This document shows, in pieces, positions 28,172-36,817 of a stretch of DNA of 64,000 bases. The notes beneath the pieces are model-generated. The model was not told the DNA's origin, ran no database searches, and saw only the letters and a program-made list of their open reading frames with translations. Origin of the DNA: Pontibacter korlensis (lineage in GTDB: Bacteria > Bacteroidota > Bacteroidia > Cytophagales > Hymenobacteraceae); contig NZ_CP009621.1 of the NCBI RefSeq assembly GCF_000973725.1, positions 3,899,001 through 3,963,000 of the forward strand, given 5' to 3'. The translations under genes were made by a program, and so were the position numbers. Each line of letters begins with the position of its first letter. Positions within the stretch are counted from its first letter, which is position 1.

Positions 28172-29348
28172 GCACCAAGATCCTTTCTTTGTTAGACTCA
28201 ATTTTTAAAAATAATCCAATGAATAGCCAGATCATAGCATCGGTACCTCTGAACTGAATTAGTGATGCAATGAAATATACTAATATGAGAATTGCCAGTG
28301 GATTGCTCAAACGAGACTTCAACGCCTTTATACTTATGTTATATACAACAATCATGTATAAAATAAAACCTAACACACCAAATTCAATGAGCACCTGCAT
28401 GTACAGGTTGTGCAGGTTGTCTTCAGGATAATCAGTCCCTGACACCGTTTCAACGGCATATATGCCGTTTCCTGCGCCGTAGCCTAAAAACTTACTTTTC
28501 CAGAGAGCAGTGCCATAGTACTGCCACATAGCAAACCTTCCGGCCATACCCTTATCTGAGCTATCCCCAAATTCAGCAAAACGCTTTAGAGTGTATATTT
28601 TGCTGGCAAGGTTTTCTAAATCAATAAATATAAAGAAAGAAATTACGGCTAACATAGCCATAAAAATAATGGTGCGCCTTTCCTTTCTGGAAGTATTGGC
28701 TGAAACAAACTTAAATCCTGCTACAAGAAAGGCTATTACAACTCCAACCCTAGAGGCATAAATAACACTGATAACTAAAGTTACAGCGAGCAGTGTATAG
28801 AATAATTTCTTCCTGTTAATGAATAAGGCGGTGTTCAGGCCAATCCAAGTTGCTTCTAGGTTTGTGCCTCCTCCATATATGGTATAAATATCTGGGTGGC
28901 CATCTGGTGCCTTAAGAAATCTCTTAATCTCGGGAATATGGAAGAACAGCTTACCAACTATAACTATAAAAACAATAAGAGCAGCTTTCTGCAGCAGGTT
29001 GAATATTTGCTCCTGAGGAAGTATACCAGCAATATAGTAACCTATGAAAAAGGCATAAAAAACAAAAAGATGATTTATAAGAAGCCTGTTAAAGGGATAA
29101 ACCAAAAACAATAGCAACGAAATAAGTGTGATGCCAACAAAGTATTCGAATATGAATAACGGTACTCTAGCTGTAGTGTCTTTCGGCTTGAGGAACAAGC
29201 AAGGTAGGAAAAGGAGAGAAAAGAAGTGGTAAAGCTTTACTGATGACTCCTCCACCACCATCCAGCCTGTTAGGGAAAGTGTCTGCAGGTTGAGGAGCAG
29301 AAAGAATGAAAATAAGAATACGCCGAAGCAGTTTACTGATAGTCGCAT
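28161..29348 (-). CDS. Second O-antigen polymerase/ligase family protein
   Basis: Start at the ATG at 29348 (the in-frame start three codons up is TTG); 395 residues with about ten hydrophobic segments. The loop around residues 260-320 has GTALWKSKFLGYGAGNGIYAVETVSG and NLHNLYMQVLIEFGVLGF, the same Gly-rich and HN-x-Y pattern as the other O-antigen ligase-like protein in this locus, although the two show little obvious sequence identity. It is likely one of Wzy or WaaL. An earlier loop of about residues 150-165 also faces the periplasm. It lies between two glycosyltransferase genes and overlaps the next by 11 bases. Confidence 0.82.
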   Translation of the reverse strand: MRLSVNCFGVFLFSFFLLLNLQTLSLTGWMVVEESSVKLYHFFSLLFLPCLFLKPKDTTARVPLFIFEYFVGITLISLLLFLVYPFNRLLINHLFVFYAFFIGYYIAGILPQEQIFNLLQKAALIVFIVIVGKLFFHIPEIKRFLKAPDGHPDIYTIYGGGTNLEATWIGLNTALFINRKKLFYTLLAVTLVISVIYASRVGVVIAFLVAGFKFVSANTSRKERRTIIFMAMLAVISFFIFIDLENLASKIYTLKRFAEFGDSSDKGMAGRFAMWQYYGTALWKSKFLGYGAGNGIYAVETVSGTDYPEDNLHNLYMQVLIEFGVLGFILYMIVVYNISIKALKSRLSNPLAILILVYFIASLIQFRGTDAMIWLFIGLFLKIESNKERILVHVQ

Positions 29349-29422
29349 TTTAAACAATAGGAGTCAGCTTAGGTATAGGCTGCTTACAGAACGCAAAATT
29401 ATAAAAATAATGCTCTCTATAG

Positions 29423-30271
29423 TTAATACTGCTTTTTTATAGGGGACATCCGGGTTCTATATAATCTGTTTATGAATGCAAGTGGAGTGTTTTCAAGGCC
29501 TTGTGAAACTTTATAACGCATGATTGTCCAGTAGTAATAAAGCTTATGAGATATTCTGAAGCCAAGTACCTCATTTTTGGCTTTAAAAACTTCTAGGTAA
29601 CAGCCTTCTATGTTAGCCGATACGCCACCAAGCCTCATATTGGTAACAATGTCATCTATATGTATAAACTTTACTCCGGCTGCATAAAAGCGCAGCAATA
29701 GCTGGTAATCCATGGCAAGTTTATAGTTCAAGTCAAAGACGCCGTACCTTTTATAAAGATTTTTGCTAACAAATACAGTAGGATGGTTCAAGCTCATTTC
29801 TAGAGGCAAAATGTCGAGGTTAGGCTTCGCCTGATGAGCTCTGCTGCCATTTTCATTCCAGTACTGTGTGTTCCCGTGCAGAACACTGTCGGGTTTAAAG
29901 TGAGCCACCATTTTAGAAACAGCCTCTGGCTCATACCAGTCATCAGCATTGAGAATACCAATCAGATCACCTGTAGCCAGAGCTATACCTTTGTTAAAGG
30001 CATCACTAATTCCTCTGTCAGGTTCGCTTATCCAGATGGCTATCTGGCTCTCATATTTTCTAATAATTTCTATTGAACCGTCCGTAGAGCCACCATCTAT
30101 AATGATATACTGTATATTTTTATAGCTTTGCCCGAGCACACTCCGGATTGTCTGTTCTAAATATTTCTCGCCGTTATATACGATTGTAATAATAGAAACA
30201 AGAATGCCTTCTTTGGCATTCTTATCAATCCGAGTCAAGCTACTACTTTCCTCCAAAATTGGAACCATCAT
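29423..30271 (-). CDS. Family 2 glycosyltransferase
   Basis: Using the ATG at 30271 (MMVPILEE) gives 282 residues; the longer frame starts with TTG. Motifs: LVSIITIVYNGEKYLEQTIRSV, QYIIIDGGSTDGSIEII, WISEPDRGISDAFNKGI and IGILNADDWYEPEA, where NADD replaces the usual DxD but keeps its acidic pair, and PTVFVSK then follow. This is a typical WcaA-type enzyme that recognises a nucleotide sugar. It is likely to add an internal residue of the repeat. Its exact sugar is unknown. A 150-base gap separates it from the O-antigen ligase-like gene downstream. Confidence 0.87.
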   Translation of the reverse strand: MMVPILEESSSLTRIDKNAKEGILVSIITIVYNGEKYLEQTIRSVLGQSYKNIQYIIIDGGSTDGSIEIIRKYESQIAIWISEPDRGISDAFNKGIALATGDLIGILNADDWYEPEAVSKMVAHFKPDSVLHGNTQYWNENGSRAHQAKPNLDILPLEMSLNHPTVFVSKNLYKRYGVFDLNYKLAMDYQLLLRFYAAGVKFIHIDDIVTNMRLGGVSANIEGCYLEVFKAKNEVLGFRISHKLYYYWTIMRYKVSQGLENTPLAFINRLYRTRMSPIKKQY

Positions 30272-30327
30272 TGTTTCCTCTATAAGTTTAATTGAAGTTA
30301 ACAAGGGGGCTTTTAGGTTGAAATACC

Positions 30328-31425
30328 TTAGTCTTTTCTTCTTTTGGCAAAACTTGCATATAAATTTTGGTACTGTTTCGACACAAGTTCGATATCAAAC
30401 TCTTTCTCGCTCCATTCTCTAGAGTTCCTTCCCATTTGCTTTACAGATTCCTGATTACGCATTAGCCATTGAATTCTAGAAATAGCTTCATCTGCTGTAA
30501 GAAAACTATACCCATTGTAGCCATTCTTTACTAGGTCCCTGTTGCCGACACAATCCGATAACAGAAGGCATTTGCCAAGACTTAATGCTTCAAGCACCGA
30601 AAAGGGCAGACCTTCCCATAAAGAAGTAGAAAGGTATAAATCTGCTCTGGTCAATATGTCCTCTACCTCTCTTTTTGGAAGCCATCCGGTAACTTTAATA
30701 TTACCGGAATTCAAAACAGCTCTTTGCTCCATTGCTCCTTCACCAATCCAAGTGAATGTAATATCCTGCTGCTGTTTAAAAAATGAGGCAATCTGATTGA
30801 AAAGTTTAGGATTCTTTTGTTCTGTAATCCTGCCACAAGTTACAATTCTAAATGGAGCACCTTTGCAGGGTTGAGGAGTTTCTGGGTCTAAAGTAGGAAT
30901 AGAGGTTCCATTATTTATGAATGATGTATTTATGCCTATTTTCTCATAGCTCTGGGCTTCGGAAGGGGAGCAGCAGACAACTTCGCCAGCAAGCTTGTCT
31001 GCAACCTTTTCAAGTAGTATGTAGAGTGATTTATTTTTAGTTGAAACATCTGCACGAGCAAATGAGGCACCATTAGGAGTATAAATTACATTCTTTAACC
31101 CAAGAATGAAGCAGGCAGCTCTGCCTAAAAAACCTGCTTTTGAAGAATGTAAATGTATAACATCGATATCTTTAAGATTTTTAAGTATCGTTGTCAATTC
31201 TCTTAAAGCCATGAGGTCCTTACCTGGCCTTATCTCCCTCTGTGCATTTTTCCATTGAATAAAAGTAACCCCTTGTGGAAACTTTGCCTTTACCGCTTCT
31301 GCGCTGATCTCATCGCGTCGTTCTCCATGAATGACAATATGCTCACAGGAAGTATACTGCGTAAGTAAATTTATAAAATGTGCTGTGCCTGCAGCAAAGC
31401 ACTCTACTACATGTACTATTTTCAT
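30328..31425 (-). CDS. Family 4 glycosyltransferase
   Basis: A 365-residue GT-B enzyme. The N-terminal half has VHVVECFAAGTAHFINLLTQYTS and DVIHLHSSKAGFLGRAACFI, the acceptor side; the C-terminal half has APFRIVTCGRITEQKNPKLF, FTWIGEGAMEQR and LYLSTSLWEGLPFSVLEALSLGKCLLLSD, where E-x7-E motif (ExLPFSVLE) is the nucleotide-sugar site of GT4 enzymes. This retaining transferase adds a residue such as galactose, N-acetylhexosamine or mannose. It stands between the FdtB-like aminotransferase gene and a GT2 gene in the same transcription unit. Confidence 0.9.
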   Translation of the reverse strand: MKIVHVVECFAAGTAHFINLLTQYTSCEHIVIHGERRDEISAEAVKAKFPQGVTFIQWKNAQREIRPGKDLMALRELTTILKNLKDIDVIHLHSSKAGFLGRAACFILGLKNVIYTPNGASFARADVSTKNKSLYILLEKVADKLAGEVVCCSPSEAQSYEKIGINTSFINNGTSIPTLDPETPQPCKGAPFRIVTCGRITEQKNPKLFNQIASFFKQQQDITFTWIGEGAMEQRAVLNSGNIKVTGWLPKREVEDILTRADLYLSTSLWEGLPFSVLEALSLGKCLLLSDCVGNRDLVKNGYNGYSFLTADEAISRIQWLMRNQESVKQMGRNSREWSEKEFDIELVSKQYQNLYASFAKRRKD

Positions 31426-31535
31426 TTAAAGCTTAGCAATAATCTCAGGTTAAGAGGTTTTACAATTGTATTACCACCTTTTACCTCAACCAGAATCCTT
31501 TGACATGGATTTAATTACATTCTATAAGTAATTGG

Positions 31536-32633
31536 TCAAAGGTGTAGATCGGCAAATTTATTGATTGCTTCCGACACCTTTGCAACATCATCTTCGGTAT
31601 GAATGAACGAAATGGGAAGGCTAAGAGTGGTAGCATGTATTTCTTCTGAAATCGGATAGTTATTCTCAAAAACGCCTGCCAATCCTTTCTGTTGGTGTGG
31701 CGGTATTGGGTAATGAATCTCAGTTTTTATACCCTGCTCCAAGAGGAACTCCTTTAACTCATTCCTTTTCGAAGTTCTGATATTAAAGATATGGTAAACG
31801 TCATAGAAGCCATTTTCCACAACAGGCTTTATTACTTTGTCTGTCAAGAGACTGAAGTAAGTATTAGCTAGTTTTCTTTTATGTGCATTTATCTCATCTA
31901 ACCTTTTTAGCTTCTGCCTAAGAAACGCTGCCTGTAATTCATCTAGTCTTGAATTGTAACCTATATAGTCGTTAACATATTTAATGCGTGACCCATAGTT
32001 TCTGAGCGCTTTGAGTTTTTCTGCTAACTCATCGGATCTGCAAGTAATGGCGCCTGCATCCCCTAGTGCTCCAAGGTTTTTAGTAGGGTAGAAGCTGAAA
32101 GCTCCGAAATCTCCAAAACCACCCACTATGTTGCCGTTGTGTGTAGCACCATGAGCCTGTGCACAGTCCTCCACTACTTTCAGGTTATAGGTTCTGGCCA
32201 GCTCCATAATTGTGTCCATCTGGCAGCACTTTCCATACAGGTGCACAACCATGATAGCAACTGTATCTTTTGTGATTTTTTCTTCGATCTTCTTAGGATC
32301 AATATTGTATGTTCTGATGTCCGGCTCAACGAGTACGGGCTTAAGACCAGCATGCAGGATAGAAAGAATTGTAGCTATGTAGGTATTAGAAGGCACCAGT
32401 ACTTCCTTGTTTTTTGGAAAATTGAAAGCTTTCAATGAAAGAATAAGCGCATCTAGACCATTGGCAACGCCAACACAATGTTTTACATGGCAGTAGGAGG
32501 CGAACTCTTCCTCAAAAGTATCAACGCCTTTTCCAAGTATATACCAGCCAGAGTTAAGGGTTTCCCCAAAGCTGATTTGATAATCCTCAAAAAATGGCTT
32601 GTTTAGCCAGTATAGGTTCTCGTAGTCAATCAT
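31536..32633 (-). CDS. dTDP-3-amino-3,6-dideoxyhexose aminotransferase (FdtB/QdtB-like)
   Basis: A 365-residue DegT/DnrJ-family PLP enzyme. Lys185 in [17 protein letters not shown] is the PLP-binding lysine; the N-terminal [16 protein letters not shown] and PSNTYIATI are the cofactor cleft, and EDCAQAHGA is the aspartate region. It is directly preceded by the ketoisomerase-like gene at 32634, so the pair fits conversion of dTDP-6-deoxy-3-keto-hexose to its 3-amino sugar (Fuc3N or Qui3N). No N-acyltransferase or dTDP-glucose genes are in this window. Substrate assignment is inferred from the pairing. Confidence 0.85.
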   Translation of the reverse strand: MIDYENLYWLNKPFFEDYQISFGETLNSGWYILGKGVDTFEEEFASYCHVKHCVGVANGLDALILSLKAFNFPKNKEVLVPSNTYIATILSILHAGLKPVLVEPDIRTYNIDPKKIEEKITKDTVAIMVVHLYGKCCQMDTIMELARTYNLKVVEDCAQAHGATHNGNIVGGFGDFGAFSFYPTKNLGALGDAGAITCRSDELAEKLKALRNYGSRIKYVNDYIGYNSRLDELQAAFLRQKLKRLDEINAHKRKLANTYFSLLTDKVIKPVVENGFYDVYHIFNIRTSKRNELKEFLLEQGIKTEIHYPIPPHQQKGLAGVFENNYPISEEIHATTLSLPISFIHTEDDVAKVSEAINKFADLHL

Positions 32634-32996
32634 TTAATACCTGTTGAAAATGTAGTCCTTCTCATCATAATATTCCGAGGCTAATACCATTAGTATGGCG
32701 TCTTTTGTAAAATTGTACATTTCGTGCCAATCCGCGGGTTCTAGTATTAAGCACTTTTCTGGTTTATCAAGCACAAACTCCTGTTGCTCAGTGCCATTGT
32801 CGTTGTAGATTTGACAGGATCCTTGAATACATATTGCAGCCTGTACTGTTTTATGATGTCTATGACCGCCCCTTCTAGATTCATCTACACCATAGATGTA
32901 AAAAATTCGTTTTATATCAAAAGGAATAGATTTCTCAATAACCGTTAAGTTGCCTCTTTTATCTGTAAAGGTTTTTAAATCAATTATTTTGGCCAT
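32634..32996 (-). CDS. dTDP-6-deoxyhexose 3,4-ketoisomerase (FdtA/WxcM-like)
   Basis: A 120-residue single-domain cupin of the WxcM/FdtA family. MAKIIDLKTFTDKRGNLTVIEK opens the fold, RRGGHRHHKTVQAAICIQGSC provides the histidines of the active site, and EPADWHEMYNFTKDAILMVLASEYYDEKDYI closes it. Enzymes of this family move the keto group of dTDP-4-keto-6-deoxyglucose from C4 to C3. The stop codon touches the aminotransferase start (no bases between) and its own start overlaps the GT8-like gene by 13 bases, so it belongs to the same unit. Confidence 0.9.
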   Translation of the reverse strand: MAKIIDLKTFTDKRGNLTVIEKSIPFDIKRIFYIYGVDESRRGGHRHHKTVQAAICIQGSCQIYNDNGTEQQEFVLDKPEKCLILEPADWHEMYNFTKDAILMVLASEYYDEKDYIFNRY

Positions 32997-33967
32997 GCTT
33001 TGACAAATTTATTAATGCGGTAAATGTTATACTTTCCTTTAAGAAAGTTTAAGGTGTTCTTTTTGAATGTTTCCAGGTTATTTGCTGCTGGCAGCCACAC
33101 ATCAAGATTGTTATCAAGCTGTTTTAGTTTTGCATAATTCTGCAGGTATAGCTCAATGTATGGGACATACAACAACTCTACAGCCCTAGCAGGAAGGCTG
33201 TACTCGCAAAGGCTCAGCTTGTTGTCAGATAAAAACCTAAGCCCGTGAAAGTGGTAAAAGTTTAATCTATGTTTCTTCTCCTCCAAGGTAACAAATGCTT
33301 CCTCACCTTTTGTCTCTACACCATACTGCTGTACGTTCCATGGTGCCACGCCTCCGGCTGGGTTTTGTAGTACATGCACATTGTTGAACCTAGTTTCCCA
33401 GTCATCGAGATATTTCTGGTCACCAAATTTACCGTCCTCTACTCTGTTGTAACACCAATCAATGCAAGCGTTTCGCCACCAGTTTAGTGCTGCCAAGCTT
33501 TCAGGCTTGTTTTTAAAAGTCATGAATTGAACGCAAAACTTTCCACTTATGTGTGTCTCATCATATCTTGGTGTATACCTGTGTAGCGTAAGAAGTATTT
33601 CCTTGTCACCCATCTCCCTGATCAAGTGGCCTGGATCATCATAAAAGTATATGTCAGAATCAATATAGGTGCAGTTATCTAGTCCAAACTTCTTGATGCA
33701 GTAAAGTATAGTTGATGGAGTACAGGTCCAGCAGTACTCACCTCTTGTTCTGGTTGGCTTTATTGCCAGCAACTCTTCGTCTTCGAAGTCAGATAAAGCA
33801 ATAACAGTGGTGTGTGGTAAATTTACTTTTGACAAAAGTTCTTGACACTTGTCATCAAAAGCAAAAATATATAAATGAAAGCTCCCGCAGTTCTTCATCA
33901 GTGAAGTGTGCAAATTAAGCCCATAAGGCAAGAACTTTGAATCGAACAGGGTACAAAAATTTAACAT
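32984..33967 (-). CDS. GT8-like glycosyltransferase
   Basis: A 327-residue protein. MLNFCTLFDSKFLPYGLNLHTSLMKN, then CTPSTILYCIKKF and CTYIDSDIYFYDD with a DxD metal site, and FGDQKYLDDW as a later acidic motif, all match the GT-A fold of family 8-type galactosyl/glucosyl transferases, although the overall sequence is distant and many databases simply call such proteins glycosyl transferase. It retains the order of motifs up to NPAGGVAPWNV, a substrate-closing loop, and a C-terminal helical tail. It starts eight bases after the TIGR04325-type methyltransferase gene. Confidence 0.75.
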   Translation of the reverse strand: MLNFCTLFDSKFLPYGLNLHTSLMKNCGSFHLYIFAFDDKCQELLSKVNLPHTTVIALSDFEDEELLAIKPTRTRGEYCWTCTPSTILYCIKKFGLDNCTYIDSDIYFYDDPGHLIREMGDKEILLTLHRYTPRYDETHISGKFCVQFMTFKNKPESLAALNWWRNACIDWCYNRVEDGKFGDQKYLDDWETRFNNVHVLQNPAGGVAPWNVQQYGVETKGEEAFVTLEEKKHRLNFYHFHGLRFLSDNKLSLCEYSLPARAVELLYVPYIELYLQNYAKLKQLDNNLDVWLPAANNLETFKKNTLNFLKGKYNIYRINKFVKAWPK

Positions 33968-33975
33968 ATCTTAGG

Positions 33976-34794
33976 TTATTGAGCGGTTTTTCTCCTGAAT
34001 ATAAAACCTTCATAATTCAAAACCTCACCCTTGTATGTGAGGGTAATATCTGATTTAAAGCTTTCTATCAACTCATATGAACTAGTAGAAAATATGGATA
34101 AAAACTCCTCTTTATTAAAAATCCAGGAGGGATAGCTAGCGTTGTATATATTGGGATTAACCCGCTGAACTGTTATTTTGCTTGGCTGATTGCCTGAGGT
34201 AAAACCGGTAAGATCTACAATGATGTATTCAATCTGTCTTTTGAAAAATTCAGCAAGAATCTCATAAGGTCTCTCCAGGTATTGAAGTACAGAAGAAAAT
34301 AAAACCCCTTGAGGACTGGTTTTAGAATAGCAAGTTTCAATATCCTCATAAAATTTCAATTCATGGTCTTGAAACTCTTCTTTACCTATAGAAACAAAAT
34401 GTTGCTGCTCAATAATATTCCACTCAACTTTGTTCAGTTTATCAAGGAATTTTCTGTTCTGGTAATAAGAGCTGCCAAGGGAGCCTCCAAAGTCAACAAT
34501 ACTTAAAGACCCGGAATTCTGAGCAGCTATCCAGTTAAGTGCAGCTAATGTCGGCCAAGAGTATTCAATCGTATCAAAAATAACAGAATCTCTTTCGAAA
34601 ACAGCTTCTCCATTTTTTACTTTAAGAACGGCCTCTTTCACTTTCGATACGATCTCCACATCGTCGTATCCAGTACAATTATTTTTTGCCTCCTGCCAAC
34701 TATTGTAGTCACCAAACCAGCCATACTTAGGTGGAAACAACTTCTGCTTTAAATCAAGTAGGATAGGAGGTATAAGCACCTTTAGCTTGTTCAT
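33976..34794 (-). CDS. Methyltransferase, TIGR04325-type
   Basis: A 272-residue protein with a SAM-binding-like core: LSIVDFGGSLGSSYYQNRKFLDKL is motif I, WNIIEQQHFVSIGKEEF gives the acidic end of beta 2, and VLFSSVLQYLERPYEIL resembles motif IV. The N-terminal PPKYGWFGDYNSWQEAKN is the typical start of this family, found almost only in polysaccharide loci. A sugar O-methyl or end-capping methyl group is the likely product, but no member I know of is fully characterised. It overlaps the next gene by four bases. Confidence 0.75.
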   Translation of the reverse strand: MNKLKVLIPPILLDLKQKLFPPKYGWFGDYNSWQEAKNNCTGYDDVEIVSKVKEAVLKVKNGEAVFERDSVIFDTIEYSWPTLAALNWIAAQNSGSLSIVDFGGSLGSSYYQNRKFLDKLNKVEWNIIEQQHFVSIGKEEFQDHELKFYEDIETCYSKTSPQGVLFSSVLQYLERPYEILAEFFKRQIEYIIVDLTGFTSGNQPSKITVQRVNPNIYNASYPSWIFNKEEFLSIFSTSSYELIESFKSDITLTYKGEVLNYEGFIFRRKTAQ

Positions 34795-35687
34795 CTGCTA
34801 ATAAAATTAATGATTCTCTGCTTCAGCCCAATTTTGGTATTCTTTCTGAAGAACATTTCAAATAATTTCCTTGCTTCCTGATTCTCCTCGACTTTTATTT
34901 TTTCCAACTGGTTGAACTGCTCGTCAGACAGCGAATCATCATTATAGTTACCCGTGGTATCTGAGTGGGTGCCGCTTAGGTCAAGCCCTATATTCTGAAT
35001 AAGAGACTTAGCTGGATACAACGTATATTTGTTATGTAGGAATGCTGAAGCATACCAACGAATTGCCCAAGAGTCGTTTTTACCGCTAATCTGCTTCTGC
35101 AACATTTGTGTGTAAGGATAGGAGCCGTTAAAATCAAAAGCTTTACTTAAGTTGTTTCTTTTAATTTGATTCAACAGTTTCTGCCCATCTTTGTCGAACA
35201 AAGACCAGCCCCGCTTCCAGGTTGCCCACCCCCAGCAATCAGCACCTTTGAGAAAAAAAGTCTTTACTCCCTTCATTTTGATAGGATAAGTATATGCATG
35301 TATTGATATTACCTCATCATCACTTTGGTACAGGTCAAGACCTTTATTCATGTAAGTAAGGAAGTAAGGAGAGGTAACTAAATCGTCCTCCACCACAATA
35401 ACTTTCCCATACTGATTAACAACATCCGTAACCCCTAATATCACAGATTCTGCCAAACCAAGGTTTGTATCCCTTTCAACAATGTGCAATGACCTGAATC
35501 CTTTTATATTCTTGATATAGTCCCTTACTTGCAGAACTTTGGAAACAGATTCTTCACTCTTGGCTGCATCCGCATAAATATATAAGTCACTTTCGGCTGC
35601 TAAGGCATTTTTTAGCAAGGCTTCTACTGTTCTCTGCGTGTGTAGGGGACGGTTGTAAACAAATAACACAATAGGTGCTAATTTCAT
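34791..35687 (-). CDS. GT-A glycosyltransferase (GT13/GNT-I-like)
   Basis: A 298-residue enzyme with the fold of N-acetylglucosaminyltransferase I: LAPIVLFVYNRPLHTQRTVEALL, the acidic YIYADAAKSEES stretch, TNLGLAESVILGVTDVV, and VVEDDLVTSPYFLTYMNKGLDLY, where EDD is the metal-binding acid triplet. ADCWGWATWKRGW and NDSWAIRWYAS form the acceptor side. Proteins of this group in Bacteroidota loci transfer GlcNAc or related sugars. It overlaps both neighbours by four bases (34791-34794 and 35684-35687), so it is translationally coupled on either side. Confidence 0.78.
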   Translation of the reverse strand: MKLAPIVLFVYNRPLHTQRTVEALLKNALAAESDLYIYADAAKSEESVSKVLQVRDYIKNIKGFRSLHIVERDTNLGLAESVILGVTDVVNQYGKVIVVEDDLVTSPYFLTYMNKGLDLYQSDDEVISIHAYTYPIKMKGVKTFFLKGADCWGWATWKRGWSLFDKDGQKLLNQIKRNNLSKAFDFNGSYPYTQMLQKQISGKNDSWAIRWYASAFLHNKYTLYPAKSLIQNIGLDLSGTHSDTTGNYNDDSLSDEQFNQLEKIKVEENQEARKLFEMFFRKNTKIGLKQRIINFISR

Positions 35688-36817
35688 GCTTTATTGGTCA
35701 TTAGTGTTAAGGCCCTTTCAACTGCATACCTATGGCTCTCAATTTTAAGGTTATGCAGCAGGAATAAGTGTTGCTGTGTATGATCCTTTTTGAAGAGCCA
35801 CCTATAAATTACCTTTAGCAAAGCGTAGGCAGAATCGGACCGATTTATTCCATTGGAGGCAAAACTGTAATAGGGGGAATAAACTGTCTCCCATAGCCTC
35901 AGAGCTTCTTTATCTGCTATTTCGAGGTAGTCGTCTGAACTAAGAATACCTGTAATTTTGGACAAGTGGTCACAGAACTCCTGATCACGGTTAAGGAGAA
36001 CCTGATTTTCCCTCTTGATGATAGGTATTACCTCGTATTCTGGCTTCCGATTCTTATTTAGTGCCAGCGAAACTGCATAACCTACATTCCATAATGGGTG
36101 ATTTGATTGCGCATCAAAATAAAAGTTGCCCAGGCTATAAAAAATTAAGCCATTCCGGTAGCTCTCCCAACCTTGTGGTACATGTGGATGATGGCCTATA
36201 ATCACATCTACGCCTAAGTCAATCAGTTCTCTGAACCGGGTTCTCCATTCTGGTAGAGGGAAGTCTAATTCTTCTACGCCTGCATGTATCTGTACTATTA
36301 GAAAATCACAGCTCTCACGCGTTTTCCTAATTCTGGAATTTACAGACTCATGATTTAGCCAGGCATAGCCACTCTTGGTGAAGTGATTATCTGTCAAGGC
36401 GCCAAATCCCCATTCGGCAAAGGATAGCATACCAACAGTTAAGCCATTCTGGGTAACATACTTAGCTCTATAAGCCTCTTCGAATTCTAAACCGGCACCA
36501 ATTGTGTCATTATCATTCAGTACTGCTAAAGTATGTTTAAGAGCCTCATAACCGTAATCATAAATGTGGTTATTTGCTAACGAATAAAGGTTAAAGCCAG
36601 ATTCGTTAAGCGCTTTGATGGCATTATCGTGTTGGAAAACATGAGGTCCGGCCTTTCTGATAGGTGTAGCATCCGGAGTTATGATAGGAGCCTCAAAATT
36701 ACAAGACACTACATCATGAGTATTGATTATAGCAACAAGATCAGGATGGATGAAGTTGCTGCTAATATTCTTCTTTATTACAACATCACCTGCAAAAAAA
36801 AGCTTCATATTATCCAT
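35684..36817 (-). CDS. CapA-like phosphoesterase-fold protein
   Basis: A 377-residue protein. MKLFFAGDVVIKKN, then FEAPII, LANNHIYDYGYEAL, the HAGVEEL motif and GHHPHVPQGWESYRNGLIFYSLGNFYFD are the PgsA/CapA calcineurin-like signatures. In Bacillus the CapA protein is part of poly-gamma-glutamate export, but no CapB/CapC ligase is here, so it is better read as a polysaccharide-locus hydrolase or modifying enzyme of this fold. It has no signal or membrane segment, unlike PgsA. Start taken at 36817 (an ATG at 36808 is equally possible); it overlaps the upstream gene by eight bases. Confidence 0.82.
   Translation of the reverse strand: MDNMKLFFAGDVVIKKNISSNFIHPDLVAIINTHDVVSCNFEAPIITPDATPIRKAGPHVFQHDNAIKALNESGFNLYSLANNHIYDYGYEALKHTLAVLNDNDTIGAGLEFEEAYRAKYVTQNGLTVGMLSFAEWGFGALTDNHFTKSGYAWLNHESVNSRIRKTRESCDFLIVQIHAGVEELDFPLPEWRTRFRELIDLGVDVIIGHHPHVPQGWESYRNGLIFYSLGNFYFDAQSNHPLWNVGYAVSLALNKNRKPEYEVIPIIKRENQVLLNRDQEFCDHLSKITGILSSDDYLEIADKEALRLWETVYSPYYSFASNGINRSDSAYALLKVIYRWLFKKDHTQQHLFLLHNLKIESHRYAVERALTLMTNKA

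Noticed and set aside
35684-36817. Poly-gamma-glutamate capsule system
   Set aside because: Only a CapA-like protein is present; no CapB or CapC homologue is seen and the protein lacks a signal or anchor.
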